Assembly: GCA_029224185.1 (NCBI GenBank)
Contig: CM055192.1
Coordinates: 496,001 to 560,000, forward strand
DNA: 64,000 nt
Direction: 5' to 3'
Source: Karalla daura
Lineage: Eukaryota; Chordata; Actinopteri; Chaetodontiformes; Leiognathidae
Shown here one piece after another: positions 33,601-45,632 of this stretch (its first letter is position 1; each line of letters opens with the position of its first letter). Position numbers and translations under genes: made by a program. The notes beneath the pieces were generated by a model. It was not told the DNA's origin. It made no database searches and saw nothing but the letters and a program-made list of their open reading frames with translations.

Positions 33601-36600
33601 GACCAGAATGAAGACCAAACTCCTCAAAAACCAGAAATATTTTGGATGACAGTTTATGCATCACCACTTTAAGCTGCACTTGGTACGAACAAGAAGACAG
33701 CAGACTTATCTTATCTTGCCCCGCCTCACCATGGCACCTGCATGGCAGCCATGACTGCGACCAAAGATACTCTGATGCGACTTGGTGCCAAGCAGCGCTT
33801 CCTGTTTATGTAGTGCACCATGACCAGCCCATGGGCTGCCAATTCTCTGTTACAGCACATGGCAGCCTAAGGCTAAATGGTTAGTCTCTGACTCATTCAG
33901 CTGTTATTGAAAGGAGTGGTCACTTTGTTCAATGGATTTTTCCCTTTCTTTTATTTCTTTACAACAAAATGGATGTGTCATTCACCACACTCCAGCAAAA
34001 GTAGGACAAATGGCATCATTGACTAGAATGAGATGCAGGATGGAGTGTCACAGCTCACCACTTCCCCTAAAAAGTACCAGCACTAGCGACTGAAACAAAG
34101 AACAATAGTTGGACGGTTGATTTAAAAAAATGTCCCACAATGCTTCTGCTTTGGGTTTGAAAATTAGACAATTCACCCTCTGTCTTGCAGATCTTTGGTG
34201 AGACAGAGCCTGTCCGGATGACGTCAGAGGGCTCAGACTGCCGCTGCAAGTGCATCATGCGGCCTCTAAGCAAGGACGCCTGCCTTCGGCTGCGCAGTGG
34301 CAGTGTGCGGGTGGAAGATTTCTACACTGTGGAGACAGTCAGCTCTGGATCTGACTGTAAGTGTTCCTGCACAGCCCCACCGTCATCACTCAACCCCTGC
34401 GAGAATGAGTGGAAGATGGAGAAGCTGAAGAAGCAGGCTCCTGAGTTACTGAAGGTGAGGAACAGTTTGAAAAGTATCTAATGTGGAATATTTATGTGAT
34501 TATAGTATCTTTTACAACTTTTTCTACCAACATAAATCATTTCTCTGTCAAGGTATCAGCAACTCAATTTTAAGTTCTTACCAGTTCCTAGCTCAGCACA
34601 GTTTGGCACAGTTTTTAACACATTTACAACAGCACAGTGCGTGTTTCAGTCAGACTACTTAAAGAACTGAAAAGTAGCAGTAAAGTGATTAATCACCTCT
34701 AGGTGACTTGGCTGCAGTTGCATGTCATCTGACATCATATGTGACCACGTCAGCACACCTCTCAGCACATACCTAAAGCACAAATCTATTGCTCACAGAC
34801 AGGAGAAGCACACTGTGTACCATGTGCAGCATATGGACAGGCAGTTCCAGATGTTTGAGCCGACTCCACTTTAAACTATACATTATATCAATAAATCCCT
34901 GACAGAAATGATTACAGTGACGAGGAATGGTCTAAATTAAGATGGACTCTGAGTGAACTCTAGACTGCTATTAAGCAGAGTGTGGATGGTAACACTGGCA
35001 ATTACAGTAAATGTTTGGGAGGGCACTCAACCTATTACTGTGGCTGAAGAGAGGCACATAAAGCTGTCAAGACTGTGTACAGGAGATGGTGAGTAACATT
35101 AGTCTTTCTCCTTTTGTGACCTGAATGACCAGCTCCAATCTATGGTGGACCTCCTCGAGGGAACACTTTACAGCATGGATTTAATGAAGGTCCACTCCTA
35201 CATCAATAAGGTGGTGTCCCAGATGAACACATTAGAGGAGGTGAGCAAACAGCCAAACGTATGGCATGGTTTCTCTGAGAAGGCTTTTGGTTTCAGTATT
35301 TAGTTTTATTTTGTGTATGTCCCCCGCCTCCCATGAGTGTTGTTCTGTTTTACTTACTGTTTTTTTCTGCCTTTCTGATTAATTGGCTGAGTTTACCAGC
35401 CCTTCATTACATTTACCCTCTGATATGTATTTAACCTTGTGCCCCGTAGGGGACATCATTGATCATTGATGCTTATGCATATTAAGTACTTGCCTTTTAA
35501 TGGAAAGTGAAATTTGAGAAAATATTATTTTGCAGACAATCAAGACGAACCTTACACGAGAGAATGAATTTGTCCGGGACAGCATGGTGAGCCTCACCAA
35601 CCAGTTTAAGAGATATGAGAATTACTCCAACATTATGATGAGCATAAAAAAAGAGATCTCCAGCCTCAGCCTGCAGCTGCTGCAGAAGGATTCGGCTGAG
35701 AGCAAAGCACAGGTTAGTGGTAGCATTTTTTTCTTTTTATACAGTCCTTTAACACATGTTTACACATGCATGTTCACAACAGATCAAAAAGCAAACACGC
35801 ACACACACAGTTGCTTTAGTATCATTTGTTTTTGCCATCTGCTCAAACATCAGCACCAAAACAGTAAACAGAATTTGTCCATGTTGGTGAAGATAAAATT
35901 CTAAAGGAAAGTTGAATGTTGATGTTACATAAGACTTAACTGCCTAGCTTAGGGATCAATAACACACCACCTATGTTGGACCTTGTTCCTGCTGTCTCAG
36001 CGGGGTGTATTAATTAAAATTGTTAATGCTAATGTTTATTGTTACTCTCTCTTATATCATCTTTTATACGCTGCTGGAAATGTATATTTCCCTGAGGGAA
36101 TCATCCCAACGGCATCAATAAAATTAAAGTCTAAAGTCTAGATGGTGTGACATAATGCTAAAGCCATGATTGTTGAAGACTATTGCTTGAAAAACGATGT
36201 GTCAACACATCAATATCATTAAAAGTTGGTTATTACAGTTCAACTTTAATCTTATTGATAGCCAGGACCCTCTAAAAGTTGTAGATGGTCCAAGTTGTAG
36301 GAGTTAAGGAGTTTACCAAAACCAGCTATGTCATCAGCTATCATGACATTTAGGATGTTTTAGGGAAATCAGATATCCATCCATTAATCCATTATCTTAT
36401 CTGCCACTACCCACTGGTGTCGCAGAGGTCTGCTGGTGGCTTTTTATAGTGGGTAAAGCATTGGGTAAAGGCAGGTAATAGACCCTGGAATGGTTGCCCA
36501 TTTTTAAAATGCACACAAACCTGGGAGGCACACAAACTGAACTGTTTAGTTTTTTATAGCCATGTTCGCCAGAAAATTGGCGAACGCAAAAATACTGGCC

Positions 36601-39600
36601 TGTTTCCTGACATAACCTGGATGTCTGTGTTTACAGAATACCAATGATGAAAAAAACAGGGAGGCTATAAAAATAACCAACAAAAAGACCCCCGGAGCTA
36701 AAACCCCACCCAAACCACCCAAAGAAAAGGTTGTAAAGCCCAAGAAAGAGGTCATCAAACCTGGGAAGCCAGTAAAGCCTGATCCCACAGCCAAAGCCAA
36801 GGTTGCTGGCCACCAGCCTGGTGTGGTGAGGGGCATCACATACTACAAAGCTGCCAAAACTGATGAGGACAAGCACAGAGGTAACACTTTAATGATGCCA
36901 GACACACTTTGCTCTACCCCCCAGCATTGACATTTATGGAAACCCATTGGACTAACACTTTAGTTGAGCTCACACTCCATTGGTGTGCGATCATCTGTGT
37001 GCAATCCACTGTGGGTGTTGAAAATTATCTAAATGAGTTTTTTTCTGCAGTCTAATTTCTTCTGTGTCTAACACAGACAAATCAGTCCAGAATCAGCACA
37101 GAGTCAGGGTCTTTATCAGCTGGATATTTAGTTGCAGATGTCAAGTTTCTAGAGAACATCAGTTCTCTGCACACTTAAGTAAAGGCAATAAAACATAAGG
37201 GTTAGCGCTGTGTGACGCTCAAGATCTCCTCAATGCAAGATTTATGGTGGTGCTGTCTTTAGCAAAGCTGGTCTAGTCTGCACAGGATTGGATTGCTGGT
37301 GCGCATTCAGCGAGCAGGAAATCCAAATCTTTTATTGGCAAAATAGATGGAGCTGATGGAATGTTGTGTCAATGGAGTGCTGCCATGTTCATGACATGCC
37401 TCGGCTTCAGTCCTCACAACAATGAGTGGAGACCCTCTCCAATGCAGAAAAAACATTTCCTGACTCCTTCCAATCCTCTTTAAGTCTAGATGAGTGAATA
37501 GGTATGCTGCGTTTGCATAGGGCACACGCACATAATGCTGTCAGACCATGTGTTCTGCCATGTATGTGAACCTCAGCCAGCACAGCCATCCTCATCAAAT
37601 TCCTGAAACAGTCAGTTGCATTTCCATAATCTCTTTCAAAGGATTCAGGAAACTCTATTCATCCAGGGAAGGTTGTACCTGCATGCCTATGCATTCACCT
37701 ATGGTGACACAGTTTATAAGGATTTGACCACAGCTCTCTTCAGCTGGCCAGTGAGTTAGTGACGAGCTCAGTGGGTTAAGCTCTAGAAAGAAGAAACATT
37801 TACCTACACAATTAATCTACACAGTTCACCAACCTGCAAGCTTGAATTATTGATGATGCTGCACCTCCTGCACTTATATGATAACCATGTTATCTGAAGG
37901 GTAAGACTAGGATTAAGGAAGGGTAACACTAGGATTAAGGAAAAATGGAATCCTGATAGTGTTTTAAAAAAGTTGCTATAACTTAATAAACTCAACTACT
38001 CCTACAGCCACACCTCCTCATCAGCTCAACCAATCTTAACTGCTTACTTGCACCATTTACTTCAATATATATACGACTCTCAGACACACACTAATTGCCA
38101 GACGGTCTGCACTCATACCTGACTCTCTATCACTCATTCTTGGACTGACTTCTTGTTGACATCTTGCTTCACCCTTGACATCTTCTGCTCTATGTCACCC
38201 TGGAAAACCTGCCTGCATTTCATCCCTGACCACGATTTGTATCTGTCCCGGTAAGCTTTCCTGCCTCCCTTCTTTGAATACGAGTCATCCCTATCCCAGA
38301 AACCCAACCTGACTCCCAGACCATAGCCTTTCTCTGCCCCAGAAAACCTACCTGCTTTGCTTATAAGCGCTGCCTGCTGACTGCAAATCTGTAGCTTGCT
38401 AGAAGCAAGCTCCTGCCTCGATTTGGACCCTCCTGGAGAGCCTTCCAGAGCAGGGTTGTGCAGGGTCATAATGACAACCAGGTACCCTAAACGCAGTACT
38501 GTTATGTAATGGAAACACACTCCAAAAATGTTGTGTCAAGTTGAGCCAGTACCACATAGTGGAAACGCAGCATGGTGACATAGTGTCACTGTGAAAAACC
38601 TTTACAGCAGTCATGAAACAGGAAACAAGGACAGTGCGAAACAACTCAATTTTCCAAAAAAGATTGTGTCATGTTGAATTCAATCCCAAATTTATCAACA
38701 TGCACATCCTTACCAAACACTAAAATCCTCGGTAAACAAACTGTAACAGACCTGTGTCTGCATAGTGGGTTCCCCAGCAGGTAGACACACACATCAGTTC
38801 TTTGGTTCTCACAGTTTATTCAGCTGCACAGCTACACACTTCCCCGGGTCCACTGCAGGGCTCCTCGGCTATTCAGCGCTACTCAGCTGTCAAAAACTCT
38901 GTGCTTACTCCTCAGCCCCAACAATGTGGCTGTTCCAACCTCACTCTCCCCCCAGGACCCGCAGGCTACTGCAATATAAGGCAGTTAGATTAGAGAATTT
39001 ACTTGAGAGAACTTAGTTGCACTAATCATCTCACCTGGCACTGCTCCTGAGCCAGCTCCATCATGCCCCCCTCTCCCACAGCTGACAGCTGGAACCACAA
39101 CCCCTCTCCACGCAAATCATGAATACAATATTATGTTCAGACCTAGAATGGAACTTTCATACTCTTAGAGATTGCTAGTAAATGTTTTGAACTCAAGAGC
39201 AGCCGAAGCTAAAAAGAGGCTAGGGAGAAAAAAACATGAATGGGAGAGAGCAGTAATACTTTTTCATCCTCTTGGGAAATTTCAGTATTCTCATGAGAAA
39301 TCAAAACGTACTTCCTGTCAAAATGGAAGGCTGTAACCACTTGTGGTTTCTTTTTCTATTCTTTCTATTCTTGTGTGTCAATTTGGGGAAGAAGTGTACT
39401 TAAACCCAAAGGATACCCAAAGGATTAAAGTGTATTTTTATTATCACCTTATGTTTGAAAATTGATTCTGCATGGCCTTCAAATTAGTGAAAGACAGACG
39501 CAGACAATGTGTTTAAATTAACATTAGTGTTTGGAGGGGTTAACCAGGGAAGTGCCAATCACACAGGGCATGTGCTAGTACTATGTACCAGAGATTAAGA

Positions 39601-42600
39601 TTGTAATTATAACAAAATTAAGTTAATAAAATAAAACAATAAAGTGATGACACAGGATGACCATTGTGACATCATTGCATCATGTCATAAAGCTCTCTGC
39701 CAGTAATGTATATTAGACCATTATTAGGACCATTATTAGGACCCAAGACTGTAAGTCAAGAATCAAGACCTAATGACTTCAGCTGTCCTCTGATAAGGAA
39801 TATTTAACATTTTTACAGGTTATACTTATTTGAGCAACAGATAAAGAGGAGAAAGCCTTAGGTCATACAGTGTATGTGGTGTGATCCCACAGATCTACTA
39901 AAAATTAAATTAGTGATTCTATTTTCATTTCATGCTGATTTCATTATCATTTCTTTTTTCACTGCTGCAAATTAGAAAACAATCCTTGCACTGTTTAGTA
40001 AACTATAAATATCCCGCAGCTGTAACATCTGATCTATCTCCCTCCCACTTTTAACGGCAGAATGCTCCCTCAGTCTAAAAGGAAGAAGGTGATGAGCAGA
40101 CAAACAAAACAAGTTTAGAAGGGGAGAGAAAAATGCTCCCTGTGTCCTTTATTATCAGTGTACTGTATCTAATTTGATGTCAACTTTTGATTTGACTATT
40201 CGGATTCCTTCAAAGAGCCGAATATTGTTAATGCAAACTCCACTTGAATGGTATCTCCTGGTCTCATCTCTGGGCTCCTCCTCCCTTTCTTTCCAGATCA
40301 TTCTTCCAGAACATACCCAATCCACCATGTGACGGATAACCAGTCTGAGGACGGAGAGGGTGAAATGGTCCTGGAAACACTTGAAGCCACTGTAGCTGAA
40401 CCTGTGGCCAGCACTGTAGTTCCCACCACGACAACCACCGCCACAGCCATCACCGCCAGCACCACGACCAGCAGCCCCACCACGCCCACCACCATCACCA
40501 CACAGAGCACTGTGGCCTCCGAGCAGCCCGCTCCAACCATTGTGCTGCTGTTGGACAACTCCAACAACAACAGCCGGCCCTCTCTCCACAGAGCAGGTAC
40601 CTATTCCTGGTTATGCTTGTTTAAAAGAAATGTGACAATGTCACAGTGTGTGCAATGATGTAATGAATTATTGACAACACTATTTTCCTTTTACTTCACC
40701 AAAATGGGTCCACATAGTCTACCATAAATCTAAACTATATCCTGTTTTAAGGCAATAGGTTTGTAAATGCTCAATAGATATTTGACTGAGGGCTGCACTC
40801 ATGGTTTAAGATTCGAGCAGGGCAGCAAGCTGTGCTTTGGGTGACAGAGAGATGCTCCCAGTGTTCCCGCATCTGCATGCCAGCAAATACAGATGTGTAA
40901 AACGCTGGTGAAATGTGGTGGAGCACTTTTAGACTGAAACCGGATGTCACCGTCTGAGTAGTGCTTGGCTCGCTCAGTTCAAAAGGAGCCTGAGAGCTGG
41001 AGAGTTGATATTACTGAATTCCCTTTAGCAAAATGTTTTGAAGTTCACATTATTATTATTTTTTTTTTTTGCTGCTGGAGGGAAGTGACTGGAACTTGTT
41101 ACTGATGCTGCACATTATTGCCAGCAATGGGGCCTTCTGTGAGCAAATTGGCATTGCAAAAATGTCCACAAGAAACATGAGTATGAAATTGAATGAAAGC
41201 TGTCATTGTGTCATTCTGTCTCGGTACATTATATAATACATGTGTATTTTTTTTCTTTCAGGGAAGATTCTGAACTGTGAAGGAACTGTAGCATCCATTG
41301 AGCAGCCAGAGAAGCAGCATAGTTATGGCCGCAATGAGGGAGCCTGGATGAAGGATCCACTGGCTAAAGACTCTAAGATTTATGTCACCAACTATTACTA
41401 TGGCAACAATTTGGTGGAGTTCCGCAACTTGGACAACTTTAAGCAAGGTTTGCTTTTATTGGGTCTTTTTCCAGTGTGCAATTTTGTCATTATTAATCTC
41501 GCATTAAAGCAGTATTTATGTGTGATAGAAATATGAGCTGACATAGATATCAAAGCGCTATGTTGAGATTATTAGTCCAGCGACCGAGTGGGGCAACAAA
41601 AATAAATCACACCCCTCTGACTGGCTCTGTTTTGCTTGCTCACAGAAATGTGCAGTTTCAGTTATACTCATAATATTGTGCAAACCTGAATGTAATAAAA
41701 TACGTCAGAGTCAGAGTGACCCATCTAACCGACTTGGAACATCACCTTCAGGCTAAACATGAATAATGAAATATTTGTGTCCAGTCAAAAACGCCCTGAG
41801 CCTCATGCTCTGCTCTTAAAGCTATCAAAGCTTGATATCAAATACCAACACTAACATCAAGTAATTCACGCTGCTAATAGCATGTCATATTTTCATATGC
41901 TTTATGGTTTTGTTTAGGATCTTAACTACAGACCATCTTCCTTTCCCAACATTGTTAGCAGTCAAACTTTAGTATCACATTATTACACACATTGTACAAC
42001 GTCAACAAGTGACCCTGTTGACCTACATTCATGTTGAATGTTGTTGTTGACTAACTACAAGACTGAAGATATCTGTGGAATGCAGGTCTTGGTAGTTTCA
42101 CTGCTCCGGTGGGTGGCAAAATCAACTCCCTCCACATTCAAATCAACAGAGGAATTGGATTTCACTCTGTAAGAGAGTTAAGACGATCTCCCCTCCTAGG
42201 ACCCAGCTTGTTGATCTAGATGTGTTTGGACAATGGGTTTTCTAAATGCACTTACATGTGAGACATCCCACGGTGCCGTGAGCTCACAGCTGTGTGCGGA
42301 TGACTAGATATTTTGAGTGGCAATGATGCCTGCTGTTCCCTGACATATTCTCTGGCCTTTCCTTTGAACTGGGCACAGCAGAGGGGGATTAAGAGTGTGG
42401 GCTGGCCTTAGAGATGGGGATGGTGGTGGTGGGAAGGGGGGGGGGGTATTTTACTAAACATTGTTTTTGTCCTTCACTAGGCTTTCACTTTATTATCATT
42501 ATCTAAATCGGACTTCCTGAGGTTGGAAGGTTAGGATAGCAGATGATGACATGATAAGAAAATGACACCTAATGGTACACATCAAGTTTGTTTAGGAGGG

Positions 42601-44282
42601 AACAACTAAACAAACTGTGTCACCATCGTGTGAAGTCAGTGTGTACACAGTCTGGTATTGTAAAAACATTGCCATTGGCTCTATGAAATGCATAATGTCG
42701 GCCTTGCCCACAGCTTGCTGAGTGTGTCCAATAAAAAGCCAGTAAAAAAAAAAAAAGTAAAATAAGATATCAGTTGGGTCATTAATTTGTAACAATGACT
42801 TTATATAATCCTATTTTTGTAGGTTGTTGCATGGCCTTCTACTGACTGAACACATCACTTGTTGTGTTTAGAAATTGTTTTATTACATGCTCAATTTACC
42901 ATTACATGGACTGTCAGGACTGTTCAGCAGATTGGTGCTATGTGGCTGGTCCAAGTAGGTCAGTTGAAATTTTCTCTGAAATGAGTTTGTGAACAACACT
43001 TTAACAACCCAGTTGTGTTCATAGTGTCTTTGTAATGGCTAAGACCAAGACACTTCATGCATAGGCTTGATTGTGATTAGATATTAAAATATATGGGCCA
43101 TGTACTAAGATCATTAGTGGCTATCCTACTCTCTGTCCTGCAAAAAAAACCTGAGTCTGAACTCAAGCTTGAAAACATAATATATATAAATATATTTTTT
43201 TATGTTATGTGCTTTGAAGTGAAGAGTTTATTGGCATGATTAAACCTGGAGACATCATCTTTTGACTAATTAGGGAACTATAAAGCTACATCCATAAAAA
43301 GTGTAAAAAATTTGGATGTCATGGAAGGGCAAAATACAGATAACTAAACCAAAATGAGCCGAGCCGAGTCAAGTCGAGTCGAGTCCTGTGTCCACATTTT
43401 AAATGAAATGTTGAGTTCATAGATCTTTTTTAGCAGTTTTGGTTGAAGATGCTATCCAGAGGAACTGACAGGACTTCTTTATTACACATTAAGCCAATCC
43501 TAAACTGGGCATAATGAGCAGGGATGTTTATCATACAGTATGTTTTTTGTTCAGTATGGAAGTGCTTGCATGTGTATTGTGTAACACAATATGGTAATTG
43601 TTAAATGACAATTCAGTTTTCATCTTGAAAATGTATAATACAAATGGAATGTTTTCTTTTTTGTTTGTTTATTGCAGGCCGTTGGAGCAATCTGTTCAAG
43701 CTGCCTTACAACTGGATAGGCACTGGTCATGTGGTCTACAATGGAGCCTTCTACTACAACAGAGCCTTCACCAAAAACATCATCAAGTACGACCTCAGGA
43801 TGCGCTATGTGGCAGCATGGACACTGCTGCACGATGTGGTCTACGAGGACACCACACCCTGGAAATGGAGGGGCCACTCTGACATTGACTTTGCAGTGGA
43901 CGAAAGCGGCCTTTGGGTGATCTACCCCTCTGTGGACTACGACTACAACCAGCAAGAGGTCATCATCATCAGTAAACTGGATCCCGGGGATTTGTCTTTG
44001 AAAAAAGAAACCACCTGGAGGACAGGACTCAAGCGGAACTCCTACGGGAACTGCTTCATCATCTGCGGTGTCTTGTATGCTGTCAATGTGTACAACCAGA
44101 AGGATGGGGAGGTGAGCTATGCTTATGACACTCACACCAACAGTGAGGCCATCCCACGACTTACCTTCACCAATGAGTACTCCTTCACAACCCAGATCGA
44201 CTACAACCCCAAGGAGAAGGTTTTGTACGCTTGGGATAACGGCCATCAGCTTACATATCGGGTTAACTTTGCGGACCAGTGA
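27545..44282 (+). CDS. olfml2a: Olfactomedin-like protein 2A, complete, 8 coding exons
   Basis: Secreted extracellular-matrix glycoprotein of the olfactomedin family. The coding exons are 27545-27613, 34191-34454, 35133-35240, 35536-35712, 36637-36880, 40297-40596, 41262-41447 and 43678-44282. They sum to 1953 bases, or 650 residues plus TGA (human OLFML2A is about 652). Domains: signal peptide 1-20; Cys-rich module 40-93 with eight Cys (CRCKC and CKCSC clusters); coiled coil about 112-200 with N-glycosylation sequons at N152 and N176; Lys/Pro linker 207-288 with a conserved RGITYYKA; Thr-rich mucin-like segment 288-388; olfactomedin domain about 392-650. In that domain Cys393 and Cys579 should form the conserved disulfide, and Asp520 (DIDFAVDE), Asn574 and Asp624 (IDYNP) match myocilin calcium ligands. 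Specific phrases (MVDLLEGTLYSMDLMKVH, GIKKE-like) fit 2A rather than 2B. No defect is seen. Confidence 0.93.
27614..34190 (+). other. olfml2a: olfml2a intron 1
   Basis: A 6.6-kb phase-0 intron. It holds CA- and TAG-type low-complexity stretches near 28100-28340, a TTATTATCATTA-type run at about 30510, and no recognised gene. The longest frames (28959-29420 minus, 29821-30345 plus) have no domain. A 47-bp exon-like block at 31333-31379 has a good acceptor (TTTTTGTTTATAG) but a weak donor, and would shift the reading frame. Confidence 0.85.
34191..34454 (+). CDS. olfml2a: olfml2a exon 2 (Cys-rich module)
   Basis: Residues 24-111, phase 0 at both ends, acceptor TCTTGCAG and donor AAG|GTGAGG. 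It encodes the eight-Cys N-terminal module (Cys 40, 42, 44, 54, 79, 81, 83, 93), followed by CENEWKMEKLKKQAPELLK, which leads into the coiled coil. It is very strongly conserved with human. Confidence 0.95.
35133..35240 (+). CDS. olfml2a: olfml2a exon 3 (coiled coil)
   Basis: Residues 112-147, phase 0. It reads LQSMVDLLEGTLYSMDLM to SQMNTLEE, a heptad-patterned segment that distinguishes OLFML2A from OLFML2B. Acceptor GACCAG, donor GAG|GTGAGC. Confidence 0.93.
35536..35712 (+). CDS. olfml2a: olfml2a exon 4 (coiled coil)
   Basis: Residues 148-206, phase 0. It continues the coiled coil, with sequons NLT at 152 and NYS at 176, and ends in SLQLLQKDSAESKAQ|GTTAGT. These coiled-coil residues probably mediate oligomerisation, as in other olfactomedins. 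Confidence 0.93.
36000..36141 (+). repeat. Interspersed repeat 3' end in olfml2a intron 4
   Basis: It ends with GGAAATGTATATTTCCCTGAGG...TCATCCCAACGGCATCAATAAAATTAAAGTCTA. A clearly related copy in the opposite orientation lies at 52905-52972. Sequences of this type are the 3' tails of teleost non-LTR elements. The 5' extent is uncertain. Confidence 0.55.
36371..36540 (+). repeat. Degenerate interspersed repeat in olfml2a intron 4
   Basis: It contains the common fish phrases ATCCATCCATTAATCCATTATCT, GGTGTCGCAGAGG, GGTAAAGGCAGGTAATAGACCCTGG and TTGCCCA, in the usual order. The element is decayed and the family is not named. Confidence 0.5.
36637..36880 (+). CDS. olfml2a: olfml2a exon 5 (Lys/Pro-rich linker)
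   Basis: Residues 207-287 plus one base of codon 288; the exon ends in phase 1. It is very rich in Lys and Pro (KTPPKPPKEKVVKPKKEVIK) and ends with the conserved VRGITYYKA motif. The linker is poorly conserved in sequence but matches human in position and in its terminal motif. Acceptor TTTACAG, donor AGAG|GTAACA. The minus-strand frames here are antisense shadows. Confidence 0.88.
36881..40296 (+). other. olfml2a: olfml2a intron 5
   Basis: A 3.4-kb phase-1 intron. It carries a 22-bp unit present twice in perfect tandem apart from one base (37899-37942), a probable solo LTR (38742-39099) and a 12-bp direct duplication at about 39717-39741. No additional exon is recognised. Confidence 0.85.
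38742..39099 (-). mobile_element. Probable solo LTR in olfml2a intron 5
   Basis: Read on the minus strand, the roughly 355-bp segment begins with TGTGGTTCC and ends with GGTCTGTTACA, giving TG...CA termini. It has an AATAAA signal near its 3' part (GCTGAATAAACTGTGAGAAC). This is the architecture of an LTR (U3, then polyadenylation signal, then short U5). No adjoining retroelement coding sequence is present. A clean target duplication was not found, so the call is tentative. Confidence 0.45.
40297..40596 (+). CDS. olfml2a: olfml2a exon 6 (Thr-rich mucin-like linker)
   Basis: Residues 288-387 plus one base, phase 1 to phase 1. An acidic start (NQSEDGEGE) is followed by a stretch dominated by Thr, Ala and Pro, then a hydrophobic TIVLLLDNSNNN segment. 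Dense Thr/Ser with Pro predicts heavy O-glycosylation, as in the human PATTTTATTTPTPTTS region. Antisense frames of 90-144 codons over this exon are shadows of its repetitive codons. Confidence 0.9.
41262..41447 (+). CDS. olfml2a: olfml2a exon 7 (start of olfactomedin domain)
   Basis: Residues 388-449 plus one base, phase 1. It contains Cys393 (LNCEGT), the conserved first Cys of the olfactomedin domain, and the family block YGRNEGAWMKDP, followed by IYVTNYYYGNNLVEF. Acceptor TTTCTTTCAG, donor AAG|CAAG|GTTTGC. Confidence 0.95.
41448..43677 (+). other. olfml2a: olfml2a intron 7
   Basis: A 2.2-kb phase-1 intron with no gene. It has an 11-base G run at 42436-42446 after a GGT repeat, and a short tandem GAGCC/GAGTC pentamer run at about 43356-43386. 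It also has AT-rich stretches. Confidence 0.85.
43678..44282 (+). CDS. olfml2a: olfml2a exon 8 (olfactomedin domain, stop)
   Basis: Residues 450-650 and TGA at 44280-44282. It encodes most of the olfactomedin beta-propeller: IGTGHVVYNGAFYYNRAFTK, HDVVYEDTTPWKWRGHSDID, FAVDESGLWVIYPSVD, SYGNCFIICGVLYAV and TTQIDYNPKEKVLYAWDNGH. Cys579 is the partner for Cys393. The calcium-site residues Asp520, Asn574 and Asp624 are all present. The long antisense frame at 43620-44246 is a shadow. Confidence 0.96.
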
Positions 44283-45070
44283 GCAAAGCTCACCGTAGAC
44301 CTGAGGAAGAATCTAAAGAATATGCTCTGTATTTTAAAATTTAGAAGCAGCCATATTGGACTTGCTGGGAGAGAGGACGAACCCACACCAGCCTTCCATA
44401 ATCAATGCATTCTTCTCAAACACCTGACCTCACAGTGGACCAAACATACATGCCTCAAATGTGCATTGGGACGTGACTGTACTATATGTTCATAGAGTTG
44501 ACAGTGGAAATAATCTCACAGGTTGAGTTAAAACTCAAGAGGTAGAGATTTGGAAAGGATGAATTCTTTTTGTATTCGTATATGACATGTCAGCAGGCTG
44601 GCTAACAAGCAGACGGATAATGTAAATTAAAAATGGCATTTGTGAAGTCATCAAGATGTTGCTCTCTGCGGGCACATTTTGAAGCTTACATTCTGGATTT
44701 ACCAGTGGACATCATTAAGAGGTTCCTGAGGATCCTTGCTCTTGACCATACTGACTTTAGATAATCCCTTTTATAAATGCAGCTACACTGTATTCATCTT
44801 GTTTTAGGTAACTCATGTGGTGTTTAACTGCTTTCAACTCACCTTTATTTACTTCATAAGCACCAAAAATAGGAATTACATTTGATTCCTGGAAGCTCTA
44901 CGCTATTTGGAATTGCCTCAAAGACACACTGTGTAGCATGATCAGATCCTTGAGATAGGAGTTAGAGAAAAGAGTTCAGAATGAACAATACATGACAAAT
45001 TGTTCAGAGTAAGTGCTTCTGCTCTTTCGAATCTGTCAAAGAATAAAACTAACACCAAGGCACGGGCAGA
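44283..45070 (+). other. olfml2a: olfml2a 3' UTR
   Basis: Non-coding sequence following the stop codon up to the first good polyadenylation signal. Further AATAAA copies near 46484 and 47051 could support longer forms. Confidence 0.5.
45042..45047 (+). terminator. olfml2a: Polyadenylation signal AATAAA
   Basis: The first canonical AATAAA, 760 bases after the olfml2a stop. Cleavage would be expected within about 30 bases. Confidence 0.5.
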
Positions 45071-45399
45071 TAGATGATACATGCCACAACAGATACACAA
45101 ATTCTAAATATTCATAGAAACACTTCAAGATCAAAAGGTCAATGCTTACTAGTAACAAAAACAGTTTTATTTTCAACCTCCCTTTTGTTAATGTATGAGC
45201 TGCCCTATATAATATGGGATGGGTTATTACAGCAAGACCACATAGTGCTCTTCCTGGATATACCAGCTGAATTCACTGTCTTGTTAACAACCAGAAACTA
45301 TGGTAATCATAATACTGCAGTTTGACCACAAAACAAAACTACATTTTGATAGATTAACCACTAAAATATAAAATAACTGAAAACCACTTTGATAATGGA

Positions 45400-45632
45400 T
45401 TTCAATCAAATGAAGTCAATATTCTCTGATCCCAGCTTCAGAAAACGTTAGTATTTTCTGGTGTCTTCTGTCCTCGATGATAGAAAATTGAAGAGCCTGA
45501 CCATTAAATGTCATGTCAAGACCTTATCTTGGCTTTTGTGGAACAGGTAACAACTAACTGAGAACCGAGGTAAATCGAGAAAAATAATTGTCAGATTAAT
45601 CGACTGCAACATAAATGTTGGTTGCAGCCCAA
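45400..45632. mobile_element. Teleost non-autonomous DNA repeat
   Basis: It contains the familiar phrase order TATTTTCTGGTGTCTTCTGTCCTC.ATGATAGAAAATTGAA, CATGTCAAGACCTTATCTTGGCTTTTG, AATCGAGAAAAATAATTGTC, AGATTAATCGACT and GGTTGCAGCCC. This repeat is found in thousands of copies in perch-like fish. It is divergent and non-coding. Confidence 0.65.

Noticed and set aside
40155..40589. 144-codon Gly-rich minus-strand frame
   Set aside because: Antisense reading of the ACC/ACG-rich mucin-like exon 6.
43620..44246. 208-codon minus-strand frame
   Set aside because: Antisense shadow of olfml2a exon 8, which is strongly conserved on the plus strand.
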